From JAFDZV01 sp048594725 (GTDB lineage Bacteria > Bacteroidota > Ignavibacteria > OLB7): DNA of 64,000 bases. The stretch is from positions 1 to 64,000 of the forward strand of contig JBMDXA010000032.1 in NCBI GenBank assembly GCA_048594725.1. The letters are read 5' to 3'. The translations under genes were made by a program, and so were the position numbers. Position 1 is the first letter of the stretch. Each line of letters opens with the position of its first letter. Shown piece by piece: positions 25,147-34,387 of this stretch. The notes below the pieces were generated by a model. The model saw only the letters and a list, made by a program, of their open reading frames with translations. It ran no database searches and was not told the origin of the DNA.

Positions 25147-26847
25147 ATGGCAAAGAAGATCAAAGAATACGCTCCGACCACGTATCTGGATTTCAGCAGG
25201 CCGGCGGTTCGCCGCCAGCAGCAGGAAGCGCTTGCCAAGGTCCGCAAGAAGTTCAACAAGGACTATCCTCTCATCATCAACGGCAAGAAGGTGAAGACCG
25301 AGGAGACCGTGGACTCGCTGAACCCGGCGAACATCTCGGAGGTCGTGGGCCGTTTTCATCTGGCTACGCGCGACCACGCAGAGCAGGCCATCCAGGCGGC
25401 GCTGAAGGCGTTCGGAAGCTGGAAGAACGTCCCGGCTGCCGAGCGTGCCGATTATCTCTTCCGCGCTGCCCAGGTTATCCGCGATCGCCGCATGGAGATC
25501 AACGCCTGGATGATCAGCGAGGTGGGAAAGAACTACCTGGAGGCCGATGCCGATACCGCCGAGGCTATCGACTTCCTCGAATTCTACGGCCGCGAGATGC
25601 TCCGCTATGCCGGCCCGCATCCGGTGGTGCCGACCGAGGGGGAGAACAACCGTCTGGAATATCTGCCGCTCGGCGTGGGAGCCGTAATCCCGCCGTGGAA
25701 CTTCCCGTTCGCCATTCTGGTGGGAATGACCTCGGCCGCCATCGTCACCGGCAACACCGTGGTGCTGAAGCCCTCCAGCGATTCCCCCATGATGGGATGG
25801 CTCTTCATGGAGGTGCTTCAGGAGATCGGACTGCCGAAGGGCGTGGTGAACTTCATCCCCGGTCACGGCGGCGAGATCGGTGATTATGTGGTGGATCATC
25901 CGCAGATGCGCTTCATCTCCTTTACCGGTTCGGCCGGTGTCGGCAAGCGGATCTATGCCCGCGCCGCGCAGACCCCGGACAACCAGAAGTGGCTCAAGCG
26001 TGTGGTTGCCGAGATGGGGGGCAAGGATGCCATCATCGTCGATGCCGAGGCCGACCTCGATGTTGCCGTGGATGGCGTGGCCGCCTCCGCGTTCGGGTTC
26101 CAGGGGCAGAAGTGCTCCGCCTGCTCCCGCGCCATCATCGACGCCAGCATCTACGACGAGTTCGTCCAGAAGCTGAAGGCGCGTGTGGAGACCTTCGAGA
26201 TGGGAGATCCGAAGGACAACAAGTATATGGGCCCGGTCTCCAGCGAGCGCGCCTACAAGAGCATCCTGAACTATATCGAGGTGGGGAAGAAAGAGGGGCG
26301 CCTCCTCACCGGCGGCGCCGCCGCCGAAGGTCCGGGGTGGTTCATCCAGCCCACCGTCATCGCCGACGTGAAGCCGGGCGCGCGCATCGAGCAGGAGGAG
26401 ATCTTCGGGCCGGTGCTGGCCGTCATCAAGGCGCGCAACTTCGATGATGCGCTGAAGATCGCCAACGACACCGATTACGGCCTGACCGGCGCGGTCTACT
26501 CGGAGAATCCGGAGAAGCTGGAGCGCGCCTCCAGGGAGTTCTTCGTGGGGAACCTGTATCTGAACCGCAAGTGCACCGGCGCCCTGGTGGGCGTGCATCC
26601 GTTCGGCGGGTTCAATCTCTCCGGCACCGATAGCAAGGCCGGCGGCCGCGATTATCTCCTTCTATTCCTTCAGGCCAAGTCGGTCGCCGTCAAGGTGGGC
26701 GGCGCGCGTGGCGTGGCCCCGAAGAGCGGCAAGGCCGGCGGGAAGACCGCTGCGAAGGGAGCCGGCCGCAAGAGCAGCTCCGGAACCCGTGGCGGCCGCA
26801 AGGAGCTTCCCGCACGGGCGAAGACCGAGCTTGGCGTTGGCGAGTAA
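25147..26847 (+). CDS. pruA: L-glutamate gamma-semialdehyde (P5C) dehydrogenase with a basic C-terminal tail
   Basis: A 566-aa NAD-dependent aldehyde dehydrogenase, RocA/PruA type, oxidising glutamate semialdehyde (from proline or ornithine) to glutamate. Motifs: GAVIPPWNFPFAILVG, the FTGSAGVGKRI nucleotide-binding loop, general base Glu289 in VAEMGGKDAIIVD, and catalytic Cys323 in FQGQKCSACSRAI. The typical family length is about 515. The last ~45 residues are an added Lys/Arg/Gly/Ala-rich tail (KSGKAGGKTAAKGAGRKSS) resembling histone H1-like tails. A large terminator hairpin follows at 26926. No proline dehydrogenase gene is adjacent. Confidence 0.93.
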   Translation: MAKKIKEYAPTTYLDFSRPAVRRQQQEALAKVRKKFNKDYPLIINGKKVKTEETVDSLNPANISEVVGRFHLATRDHAEQAIQAALKAFGSWKNVPAAERADYLFRAAQVIRDRRMEINAWMISEVGKNYLEADADTAEAIDFLEFYGREMLRYAGPHPVVPTEGENNRLEYLPLGVGAVIPPWNFPFAILVGMTSAAIVTGNTVVLKPSSDSPMMGWLFMEVLQEIGLPKGVVNFIPGHGGEIGDYVVDHPQMRFISFTGSAGVGKRIYARAAQTPDNQKWLKRVVAEMGGKDAIIVDAEADLDVAVDGVAASAFGFQGQKCSACSRAIIDASIYDEFVQKLKARVETFEMGDPKDNKYMGPVSSERAYKSILNYIEVGKKEGRLLTGGAAAEGPGWFIQPTVIADVKPGARIEQEEIFGPVLAVIKARNFDDALKIANDTDYGLTGAVYSENPEKLERASREFFVGNLYLNRKCTGALVGVHPFGGFNLSGTDSKAGGRDYLLLFLQAKSVAVKVGGARGVAPKSGKAGGKTAAKGAGRKSSSGTRGGRKELPARAKTELGVGE

Positions 26848-26925
26848 CATCCGCCAGAGCTTCCGGTAGGGCCGGTGGCCTGGCCGGACCGCGCACGGGC
26901 GCGGCACAACGCCGCAGGTAACAAC

Positions 26926-26974
26926 GATGGCGCCTCATGGGTACTGGATAGATCCGTACCGATGGGGCGCCATC
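26926..26974 (+). terminator. Terminator of the P5C dehydrogenase gene
   Basis: GATGGCGCCTCATGGGTAC pairs with GTACCGATGGGGCGCCATC (two mismatches, 11-nt loop) and is followed by ACTTTTATG. It lies 78 nt after the stop. Confidence 0.75.
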
Positions 26975-27095
26975 ACTTTTATGATGCAGGTTCCCGCAAA
27001 AGAGTGCATGTTTCCGCACTCGTTCGGTATCGCCTCCCCGCCAGCATCGGTAGAAAGAATAATCGTTCACAGTCGTTACCAGCTTTTCCGGAGAA

Positions 27096-28958
27096 ATGCC
27101 CATGCATTCCAGTCTACGATATGCGCTCTGCGTGGCGGTTGCTGCCCTGGCAATGATGTCGGTCGCGGCGGCCCAGAGGATGACGTTCGAGGAATATCTC
27201 AGGGAGAAAACCCGATGGAGCCAGGAGGAGATCAGCCGGGCGCTGCGGGAGAAAGTGGTGCAGCGGGGATTCGACAGCCGGAGCATCTCGCCCCGGAACG
27301 TGCCGGGATCGGCCGCGGGGGCGGATATGGCGGTGAGCACCGATACCGATGTGGAGTCGGAAGTGCATGCGGCCATCAATCCCACCGACAGCAATAATAT
27401 CATCGTCTCGCCGATCCAGCAGGGAACGGTCAATAACGGTTTGATCTGCCCGATTTATTACACCAAGGATTTCGGCGCCACATGGCGGAAAAGCGAATTT
27501 CAGAATATTCCCGAAATCGAAGGGCAGATATTCACCCTCGGCGGCGGCGATCCGATCGTGGCGTTCGATAATAACGGCACCGCCTATCTTTTCTGGCTCT
27601 CCATTTATGTGCGGGATTTCAATCCCAATACCATTTACAGCGCATTCTACTGGGCCTATTCCAACGATGGCGGCGTTACCTGGACGCAGCCGGAAAACAA
27701 TACCGTCGCGCTCTCCGGGGTAAATCAGTCGGTGGGCACGGGATTTTTCTACGACAAGGAATGGGTTGCCGTGGACAGGGGAAATTCCAGCTACAGCAAC
27801 ACCCTGTATATGGCGTTCGTGGAATTTACCCCAGCCGATCAGAGCTATATCGTGGTGCGGCGAAAACTCCCGGACGTCCTTGCATTCCAGGATGTTTCGG
27901 TGCGCGTGAGCGATGATTCCTTCGCGTTCGTGCAGTTCGCGAATATTGATGTGGATCTGAATGGAGCCGTGCATGTGACGTTCGTGGGGAAAAAGAACGG
28001 GGGCGAATCGTATGCTCTCTGGCATGCGGTCTCCACCGATGGGGGGGAGAGCTTCAGCGAGCCTGCGATGATATCGATGATCCGTGCGCAGGGGCAGGCG
28101 TTCGAGCTGCTCGATGCCTCCGTCACCGGCATTCTGGACAAGCGCCTGAACCCCTGCCCGCAGTTCGCGCTGGACCGTTCCGATGGCCCCACCAGAGGAA
28201 ATCTCTATATCACCTGGACCTCTACCGGAATCACCAGTTTTACCGGCGAGGGGCTCGATGTCTATCTGGCCCGCTCCACCGACGGAGGCAAAAGCTGGGA
28301 GACTCCGATCGTGGTGCACGACGATCCCCGCAGGATCAGCCGCCATCAGTTTTATTCCAGCATATCGGTCAATCAGAAAGGTGTGGTGGCCGTTACCTGG
28401 TACGACCGCCGGAACGATTCGCTCCACCGGAGTACCGATTATTATATGGCCTATTCGTTCGATGGGGGCCTCACGTTCGACAAGAATTTTCCGGTCTCCA
28501 CCCGCCCCACCGATTTCGCAACCGTCGGCGGCGGCAACAACGGCTTCGGCATCGGCGAGTACACGCAGGTCGTCACCTCGCCCGGTCACGCCATTGCGGT
28601 CTGGACCGATGGCCGCGGCAATCGCGGCGATCTGGATATCTATGCGGCGGTGGTGCCGATCAGCAGGAGCGTCTCCGGCGTGGCGCACCGCACGGTGATC
28701 TCCGGGAAGTTCCGGCTTCTCGACCCGGCCGGGCTTCGCCCTGATGCCCTGGAGTTCCTGCTGGAGGAGCCTTCGCATGCGACCCTCCGGATCTACGACG
28801 AGGCGGGGAAGCTGGCCGCCACGATTGCCGACGGGCGGTTCGAGGGGGGAAGCCATCGCATCCCGTTCGATCCCTCGCCGCTGCCGGCCGGCCGGTACTT
28901 CTGTACGCTGGAGACCGGTTTCGGGTCGGCTACCCGGATGATGACGATCGTCGAGTAG
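27096..28958 (+). CDS. Secreted sialidase-like (BNR/Asp-box) protein with T9SS-type C-terminus
   Basis: A 620-aa protein with a signal peptide (VAVAALAMMSVAAAQR). Asp-box motifs of the six-bladed sialidase fold occur repeatedly: SNDGGVTW, STDGGESF, STDGGKSW and SFDGGLTF. The catalytic arginine triad of true sialidases cannot be confirmed by eye, so it may be a non-enzymatic BNR propeller. The last ~75 residues (LRIYDEAGKLAATIADG, PLPAGRYFCTLETG, ATRMMTIVE) match a T9SS sorting domain. An ATG two codons later (27102) is an alternative start. Predicted location: cell surface or medium. Confidence 0.85.
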   Translation: MPMHSSLRYALCVAVAALAMMSVAAAQRMTFEEYLREKTRWSQEEISRALREKVVQRGFDSRSISPRNVPGSAAGADMAVSTDTDVESEVHAAINPTDSNNIIVSPIQQGTVNNGLICPIYYTKDFGATWRKSEFQNIPEIEGQIFTLGGGDPIVAFDNNGTAYLFWLSIYVRDFNPNTIYSAFYWAYSNDGGVTWTQPENNTVALSGVNQSVGTGFFYDKEWVAVDRGNSSYSNTLYMAFVEFTPADQSYIVVRRKLPDVLAFQDVSVRVSDDSFAFVQFANIDVDLNGAVHVTFVGKKNGGESYALWHAVSTDGGESFSEPAMISMIRAQGQAFELLDASVTGILDKRLNPCPQFALDRSDGPTRGNLYITWTSTGITSFTGEGLDVYLARSTDGGKSWETPIVVHDDPRRISRHQFYSSISVNQKGVVAVTWYDRRNDSLHRSTDYYMAYSFDGGLTFDKNFPVSTRPTDFATVGGGNNGFGIGEYTQVVTSPGHAIAVWTDGRGNRGDLDIYAAVVPISRSVSGVAHRTVISGKFRLLDPAGLRPDALEFLLEEPSHATLRIYDEAGKLAATIADGRFEGGSHRIPFDPSPLPAGRYFCTLETGFGSATRMMTIVE

Positions 28959-29032
28959 GAGCTTTTCGATTGCGGGAGGGGATTTGCGCTATAGCAGTAC
29001 CGGAACGCGCGATTTTCTTTAGCAGGAACTCT

Positions 29033-29656
29033 ATGAAGAACAGAACTCCAAGGCTAGTGGCCGCCATGCTGATCCTCTGGCTTCCATTGTATGGCTGCAC
29101 CAAGGTTGAACCCTCTTCGGATACGAATAATGCGGGTGTTGCAGGAAACGCCGGCCAGGATTCGTCTCTGGGAGCTTCAGTCGCCGAACCTGTTCATGCT
29201 GATATTTCTCCTGCGGTTGACTCTTCGGTTGCGAAAAAACCTGTGGAATGGAAAACGTTTCGTGGTGACTACTTTGATGTTCAATATCCCGGTTCTTTCA
29301 CGGTTGAATCATCAGGCGAGACGGATGGGATGCTGTTTGCATCTCCGGATCATTCAGTGCGATTCTATGTTTTCAGTCCGCAGTGGAATGCCCAGAGCAA
29401 ACTATACGAGGCTGATCCGGAGGAGGAGATCGTCAAGCAGCACAGCGTAGAACGGGAGGGATCTCGCCGGATAACCCGTGTAACCTACCAGCGCCGTGAT
29501 AATCATCACATGCGCTCGTTTGAAGATGTGGAGGATACGCTCTACAACACCCGTAGAACCTTCGGAGTGTTCTACAGCAACCAGAATGCTTACGCGGAAT
29601 ACAGGGATCTCTATCTGACGTTTAAACGTTCGCTGAAGCAGTATGCGGACCATTAA
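29033..29656 (+). CDS. Hypothetical lipoprotein, YPGSF-domain family member 1
   Basis: A 207-aa lipoprotein: MKNRTPRLVAAMLILWLPLY then GC, with lipobox LYGC. AGGA precedes the ATG at 29033. A Ser/Ala/Asp linker leads to a beta-rich domain beginning FDVQYPGSFTVESSG and containing MLFASPDHSVRFYVFSPQW. The same start pattern (P-(S/D/P)-(S/G)-(F/Y)-x-V followed by a strand ending in F-x-S/N-P) occurs in lipoproteins at 36283 and 37090, so these are probably paralogs. Base composition is visibly less GC-rich than its neighbours. Function unknown. Confidence 0.75.
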   Translation: MKNRTPRLVAAMLILWLPLYGCTKVEPSSDTNNAGVAGNAGQDSSLGASVAEPVHADISPAVDSSVAKKPVEWKTFRGDYFDVQYPGSFTVESSGETDGMLFASPDHSVRFYVFSPQWNAQSKLYEADPEEEIVKQHSVEREGSRRITRVTYQRRDNHHMRSFEDVEDTLYNTRRTFGVFYSNQNAYAEYRDLYLTFKRSLKQYADH

Positions 29657-29678
29657 GCAGGGACCGTAGAAATAAAAA

Positions 29679-29701
29679 GCCCTTCAGTTGATCCGAAGGG
29701 C
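29679..29701 (-). terminator. Terminator of the Cys-containing secreted protein gene
   Basis: GCCCTTC and GAAGGGC flank a 9-nt loop. Read on the minus strand the stem is followed by TTTTTATTT. It lies 55 nt downstream of the stop at 29756, and may also stop the convergent lipoprotein transcript. Confidence 0.75.
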
Positions 29702-29755
29702 CGGTGAATTTTCATCGCTGTCATCGGCTTGAAGCCGGGCTTCAGCCAAAGACGT

Positions 29756-30220
29756 TTATGGAACGCATGGAGCGGTTGCCGGGTAGAGAAAAACGTGGCA
29801 GGGATAACTCGGATGGTTCGTTGTGTAGAAATAGATATCGACGCAGCATCCGGTTCCGGTGGTGGCCGCCTGAATGTAACCGTTCGAGGGGCGGGTGTTC
29901 AGAGCAGGGAACAGAGCAGGAGCGGCCGGAGGGAAGGTGGGCGTGAGAACGATCGGAATGTTATTCATTCCCAGCGTCTGCACCCCGAGAATGCTCATCG
30001 TCGGTGTTGCCACGGTAACGGTGCCGAAGGGGGCAACCGATACCGCGAACGTGCCTCCCCCATACAGGTTCATGGTGATGGTAGACGAACAGCTTGTGAG
30101 GTTGCGTACTGTCATGGTTGCACAGGGACTGTTCCACGGCAGCGGCTGATTGGTCGCGGCCGCGTTCACGCAGAACATGACCAGTGCGACCACGAATAGA
30201 AGGCATTGACGTACAATCAT
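29756..30220 (-). CDS. Small secreted protein of unknown function
   Basis: A 154-aa protein with a signal peptide (MIVRQCLLFVVALVMFCVNAAA). The mature part is beta-rich with six or so Cys (NLTSCSSTITMNLYGGG, GTGCCVDIYFYT, YPCHVFLYPATAPC), suggesting disulfide bonds in the periplasm or outside the cell. AAGGAG at proper spacing precedes the ATG. A terminator follows. I recognise no family. Neighbour 30492-31943 also contains paired Cys motifs. Confidence 0.72.
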   Translation of the reverse strand: MIVRQCLLFVVALVMFCVNAAATNQPLPWNSPCATMTVRNLTSCSSTITMNLYGGGTFAVSVAPFGTVTVATPTMSILGVQTLGMNNIPIVLTPTFPPAAPALFPALNTRPSNGYIQAATTGTGCCVDIYFYTTNHPSYPCHVFLYPATAPCVP

Positions 30221-30429
30221 CTTTGAAAGCTCCTTCTGTTTGGGTGAACACTATGAAGCGGAAACCATTATCTCCTTTCAAGGAGATGCGGGCCGGAGTG
30301 AACTACTTCCCCTTACCGGATAAGAGGGAGAAGCTCACCGGAAATGGACAGCGGGAGCGTTCATAACAACGAGCGGTGGTATAACGCAATCAAGAACGGG
30401 TTCATCGTTCCTGCATAGCGCATAGAGAG

Positions 30430-30458
30430 ATGCCGGATACAGAAATAGTATCCGGCAT
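30430..30458 (-). terminator. Hairpin downstream of the Cys-rich T9SS gene
   Basis: A perfect 11-bp stem ATGCCGGATAC with a 7-nt loop lies 34 nt beyond the stop codon at 30492 (minus). The following T content is modest. Confidence 0.65.
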
Positions 30459-30491
30459 CATTGTATTGTCACCAACGACCGTCCCGGCCGA

Positions 30492-31943
30492 TTACTGCTG
30501 GACGGTGACGGGGATGGAGGAGGTTGTTCCCTGCATCTTCAATACCGCGCGATAGGTGCCGGAGGAAAGCGTTGCTGCATCCAGCGTCACCTGATGCTGT
30601 CCGGCGGTCTGCTCTCCTGAATGGAGCTGCCGTACCAGATTTCCGGCGGCGTCGTACAGGGCAAGCGATATCTCCCCCTTTTCCTCCACCTTGTACAGTA
30701 TGGTCGTGGAGCTGTTCGCCGGGTTCGGCACCGCGAGCATCGTCGCATGGGACTTGTGCTCGCCGGCGATGCCCTGTGCGCCAACTTCGGTGGGCGATCT
30801 CAGGGAATTGCTGCACTCGGAGCAGGCGCAGCATGCGGGGTCGGAGATATTCGGTCCACGAATATCCAGCAGAACATCCAGGCCGGTTTTTCCGAAGCTG
30901 ATATCATCCTGGGTGAAATCGAAGCAATGGCACCCCGCATCCAGCGCGGCGATGAACGTATAGGTGTTCGGGTTCTGCCAGTCGCTGAATGGCTGTCCCG
31001 GCCTGATATCCACTCCGTCCAGATAAACGGTGCAGACGCCATCGGCCATGATCGTGAGGGTGATCACCACTGTTCCGGCCTCCTCCATGCAGAAGCACTT
31101 CCGGTAATTATAGTCCGGATAGGGAGATTGCGAACTTCCCGTGGGGGTGGCGCTGATCCAGTTCGTTCCGCTGATGGCATTACCCCAGGGGCTCCACTGC
31201 GAGGGGGGAACGATATCGGCGCAGCGAGGATAGGGGCCGGTCGGTGGCGGGCCGTCCGTCAATGTCCAGGTATTGTCGGTAACGATTGTCAATTGCGGCA
31301 CCTTGCATCTTCCATCATCGATTGCCGAATTGCAGCAGGTATATCGTACCAGATTTTCGCCTACCACCATTCCCTGCACATCCACCTCCGAACCCTTTCC
31401 CCTGTTGTTGACTTCAAGTTCGATGCAGTGTACGCCCGGCCCTACGCGTATCGTCGCTGCAACGGTTTTGGGTACGGTCGTTGTCGAAACGCTCCCGAGG
31501 CTGATATTATCGACACGGATTTTCATGTCGCTTGCTGTCAGGATGGAGAGATTGAAGGAGAGATCGGTGGAGTCGGGGCCGCAGACGCAGAAACACTTCT
31601 GATATATTACGGTCCCCTGTTTCTGGCTACCGTTGCTGATCCATTGCGAGCTGGTCTGCGAAGGGGGCCAGCCGGGAGGGGGTGGTACCACGTCCGAGGT
31701 GCGAGGTGTTGTTCCTCCTGCGGGATCGCTGATAACCTGCCAGAATCTGTCGGCGCCGCCAACGGGATAGAGCCCTCCGTTGATATGGTCATATCCGGTG
31801 TTCAGCAGCAGTACGTCGGTAAGGCAGCATGAATCCCTGCAGATATCGTGCGGCGGTTTCTCTTGCGCGTAGGCAGGAAGGGCGGTTGCAAGACCTATCC
31901 ATGCCAGTATCAACAGGAGCAAAGGAGAGAATCGTGTGGTCAT
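30492..31943 (-). CDS. Cysteine-rich secreted protein with T9SS sorting domain
   Basis: A 483-aa protein. The ATG at 31943 has AGAGGA upstream and starts a signal peptide (LLLLILAWIGLATALPAYAQ); the longer frame is rejected. The mature part has two copies of an approximately 170-residue unit. Each contains DVVPPPPGWPPS- or DIVPPSQWSPWG-type text, a YxKCFC motif (IYQKCFCVCG, NYRKCFCMEE), a (D/L)xxxIRVDNI or VYLDGVDI strand, and a HC(I/F) strand (PGVHCIELEVNN, AGCHCFDFTQDD). The last ~80 residues are a T9SS sorting domain (LAVPNPANSSTTILYKV, LYDAAGNLVRQL, SGTYRAVLKM). It is exported, with function unknown. Confidence 0.83.
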   Translation of the reverse strand: MTTRFSPLLLLILAWIGLATALPAYAQEKPPHDICRDSCCLTDVLLLNTGYDHINGGLYPVGGADRFWQVISDPAGGTTPRTSDVVPPPPGWPPSQTSSQWISNGSQKQGTVIYQKCFCVCGPDSTDLSFNLSILTASDMKIRVDNISLGSVSTTTVPKTVAATIRVGPGVHCIELEVNNRGKGSEVDVQGMVVGENLVRYTCCNSAIDDGRCKVPQLTIVTDNTWTLTDGPPPTGPYPRCADIVPPSQWSPWGNAISGTNWISATPTGSSQSPYPDYNYRKCFCMEEAGTVVITLTIMADGVCTVYLDGVDIRPGQPFSDWQNPNTYTFIAALDAGCHCFDFTQDDISFGKTGLDVLLDIRGPNISDPACCACSECSNSLRSPTEVGAQGIAGEHKSHATMLAVPNPANSSTTILYKVEEKGEISLALYDAAGNLVRQLHSGEQTAGQHQVTLDAATLSSGTYRAVLKMQGTTSSIPVTVQQ

Positions 31944-32498
31944 TGTGCAATCCTCTAATAGTAGAGATGTGATGGTGCAGGGCATGCTTTGCCCGTCCGG
32001 GCGACATGCCGCGCGGAAAATATTTCTGAAATGGAACGGGAATGGAGTCGTGGGCAATGAAAGCCGGTACCGGTGCCTTACAAGGATGAGTACGGTGCAA
32101 TGATAATGAAACGACAGTGTATTGTCAACTGTCGTGAAAGAGAAAATATCGAGGTTGTCCCGCTAGAGCGGACACCGAAAAGAGTGACAGTCAGGATCGG
32201 CCCATTCCTCTGCTGATATGGGAGCAACGCGAATGAACGCCGGTCCGGAAGTCGGGCAGACAGAAGAAATGGTTCGATCCATTCTCTTCTTCTCTTTGTG
32301 CTACTAACCACCAACTCCATCCTGAAAACCACCGGCCACTGACAGCGGGCGCAGCCCGCGGACGGGCTACCGATCATCTCCCCGTGCCCGCAGATACCTC
32401 CCCCTCCACTTTGTTATCATTTGTAGCGGGGCGTACGGCGCCCGATTCGTACCTTTACGCGTTTTCGTGCATCTCACATTTACTGAACCCGCGCACCG
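31944..32498. other. Divergent intergenic region of about 555 bases
   Basis: No gene is supported. It contains an AT-richer stretch at 32095-32310, the CTGACAGCGGGCGCAGCCCG repeat at about 32339 (also at 24899), and a TACCTTTA candidate -7 element at about 32455 upstream of the AtuA gene. Confidence 0.5.
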
Positions 32499-33866
32499 AT
32501 GAAAGAAATGATTCGCATCGCCTCCGGACAGGGCTTCTGGGGGGACCTGCTGACCGCACCGATCGATCAGGTGAACAAGGGGCCGATCGACTATCTGGTC
32601 ATGGACTATCTGGCCGAGGTGACCATGTCGATCATGCAGAAGCAGAAGCTGAAGGACCCGAAGCTCGGCTATGCGAAGGATCTGGTCTCCACGATCGACG
32701 CCATCCTGCCGCAGCTGGTCGAGAAGAACATCACGCTCATCACCAACGGTGGCGGGGTGAACCTTGAGGCCTGCCGCGACGCGATCACCGAGGTGGCGCG
32801 CAGGCACGGGCTCAACGTGAAGATCGGCATCGTCACCGGCGATAACATCCTGGATGATATCGACGGGCTTACCGGCGAAGGGGCGGAGCTGAAGAACATG
32901 GAGGATGGCGAGCCGGTCTCGAACGTGCGCGACCGGGTTCTCTCGGCGAACGTCTACCTGGGAGCCGCCCCGATCGTGGAGGCGCTGAAGCAGGGTGCGC
33001 AGATCATCGTCACCGGCCGCACCACCGATACGGGGCTCTGCCTGGCACCGATGATCCACGAGTTCGGCTGGAGCATGGACGACTGGGATAAGCTGGCCGC
33101 CGGCACCATCGCCGGGCATATCATCGAGTGCGGCGCGCAGTCCTCCGGCGGCAACTACATGGGCGACTGGCGGAACGTGCCGAACATGGCCGAGGTCGGG
33201 TTCCCGATCATCGAGGCCACCCCGAGCGGCGAGTTCGTGGTGACCAAGCACGAGGGGACCGGTGGTCTGGTGGCGCGCGGCACGGTGGCCGAGCAGTGCC
33301 TCTACGAGATCGGCGACCCGACGCAGTACATCACCCCCGATGTGGTGGCCGATTTTACGTCGATCCATCTGGAGGACCAGGGAAACAACCGCGTCCGCGT
33401 GCATGGCATCAAGGGGAGCCCGAACACGCCGTTCTACAAGGTGTCGATGAGCTACGCCGACGGCTATTCCGCGTTCGCCACGCTCACCTACGCATGGCCG
33501 GAGGCTATCGACAAGGCGCGCGCCGGGGATGCGATTCTTCGCGCACGGCTGGAGAAACTCGGGCTGAAGTTCGATGAGGTGCTTACCGAGTACGTGGGCT
33601 ACAACGCCTGCCACGGTCCCCTCTCGGAGGCCATCAATCCCGACCCGCAGGAAGTGATGATGCGCATCGGCGTGCGCGGCCCGGATTACAAGGCGGTGGA
33701 GCGCTTCGGCAAGGAGATCGCCCCGCTGATCCTGACGGGTCCTCCCAACGTGACCGGCTTCGCCGGCGGGCGACCGCGTCCCTCCGAGGTGGTGGCCTAC
33801 TGGCCGGCACTGATCGAGAAGACCCGGATCGATCCGCGCGTGAAGGTGGAGGTAGTGGAGGCGTAG
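32499..33866 (+). CDS. Acyclic terpene utilization AtuA family protein (DUF1446)
   Basis: A 455-aa cytoplasmic protein of normal family length. It shows RIASGQGFWGDLLTAP, DYLVMDYLAEVTMSIM, LITNGGGVNLEAC and IIVTGRTTDTGLCLAPMIH, typical of DUF1446/AtuA. AtuA takes part in acyclic isoprenoid degradation in Pseudomonas, but most homologs are uncharacterised, so the substrate here is open. The family normally pairs with, or is fused to, a ~100-aa C-terminal domain; that partner is encoded at 35156-35491, with two genes lying between. Confidence 0.88.
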   Translation: MKEMIRIASGQGFWGDLLTAPIDQVNKGPIDYLVMDYLAEVTMSIMQKQKLKDPKLGYAKDLVSTIDAILPQLVEKNITLITNGGGVNLEACRDAITEVARRHGLNVKIGIVTGDNILDDIDGLTGEGAELKNMEDGEPVSNVRDRVLSANVYLGAAPIVEALKQGAQIIVTGRTTDTGLCLAPMIHEFGWSMDDWDKLAAGTIAGHIIECGAQSSGGNYMGDWRNVPNMAEVGFPIIEATPSGEFVVTKHEGTGGLVARGTVAEQCLYEIGDPTQYITPDVVADFTSIHLEDQGNNRVRVHGIKGSPNTPFYKVSMSYADGYSAFATLTYAWPEAIDKARAGDAILRARLEKLGLKFDEVLTEYVGYNACHGPLSEAINPDPQEVMMRIGVRGPDYKAVERFGKEIAPLILTGPPNVTGFAGGRPRPSEVVAYWPALIEKTRIDPRVKVEVVEA

Positions 33867-33915
33867 GGAGCTGCGCCTCGACATCATTCTTTGAATGGGT
33901 TGGAGCAGAAGAACT

Positions 33916-33944
33916 CTCGCAAAGACGCCAAGCCGCAAAGAGTG
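33916..33944 (+). repeat. Left flank repeat of the GxxExxY gene
   Basis: CTCGCAAAGACGCCAAGCCG followed by CAAAGAGTG. Its reverse complement resembles the right flank at 34388-34422, giving imperfect inverted repeats about 470 bp apart around the GxxExxY gene. Related to the hairpins at 25-73 and 3602-3675. Confidence 0.65.
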
Positions 33945-33998
33945 AGTTGTGTAGTGTCTTGTTCTGATAGATCTTCCGTGAACCGGAGGAATACCATC

Positions 33999-34382
33999 AT
34001 GAATGAGAATGAAATTGCCAGGGAAATTGTCGATGCGGCGTATCAGGTCCATACCGAGCTTGGGCCAGGGCTACTTGAAAGTATTTATGAGGTTGCCCTT
34101 GAACTGGAGCTGACAAGAAAAGGGTTGAAGGTGTCACGTCAGCAGGGGCTTCCTGTTGTCTACAAAGGTGTGCGATTGGACCTGGGCTTTCGTATGGATT
34201 TGATCGTTGAAGATCGTGTGATCATTGAGATCAAGTCCGTGGAGCACCTTGCGATTGTCCACAGCAAACAGTTATTGACTTATCTCCGAGCTGCCGACAA
34301 GCGCCTTGGATTACTGGTCAATTTCGGAGCCGCACTAATCAAGGATGGCATTATCCGCATTGTCAACAAACTCCCGGAATAG
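33999..34382 (+). CDS. GxxExxY protein (PD-(D/E)XK_3 nuclease-fold family)
   Basis: A 127-aa protein. The family motif GLLESIY (G-x-x-E-x-x-Y) lies in LGPGLLESIYEVALELEL. The nuclease-like core MDLIVEDRVIIEIKS has the Asp and Glu-x-Lys of PD-(D/E)XK enzymes, followed by HSKQLLTYLRAADKRLGLLV. Length fits the family. GGAGGA precedes the ATG at 33999. Whether members cut nucleic acid is not established. It interrupts the AtuA gene pair, is less GC-rich than its neighbours, and is flanked by imperfect inverted repeats, all suggesting arrival as a small mobile unit. Confidence 0.9.
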   Translation: MNENEIAREIVDAAYQVHTELGPGLLESIYEVALELELTRKGLKVSRQQGLPVVYKGVRLDLGFRMDLIVEDRVIIEIKSVEHLAIVHSKQLLTYLRAADKRLGLLVNFGAALIKDGIIRIVNKLPE

Positions 34383-34387
34383 CCTTT

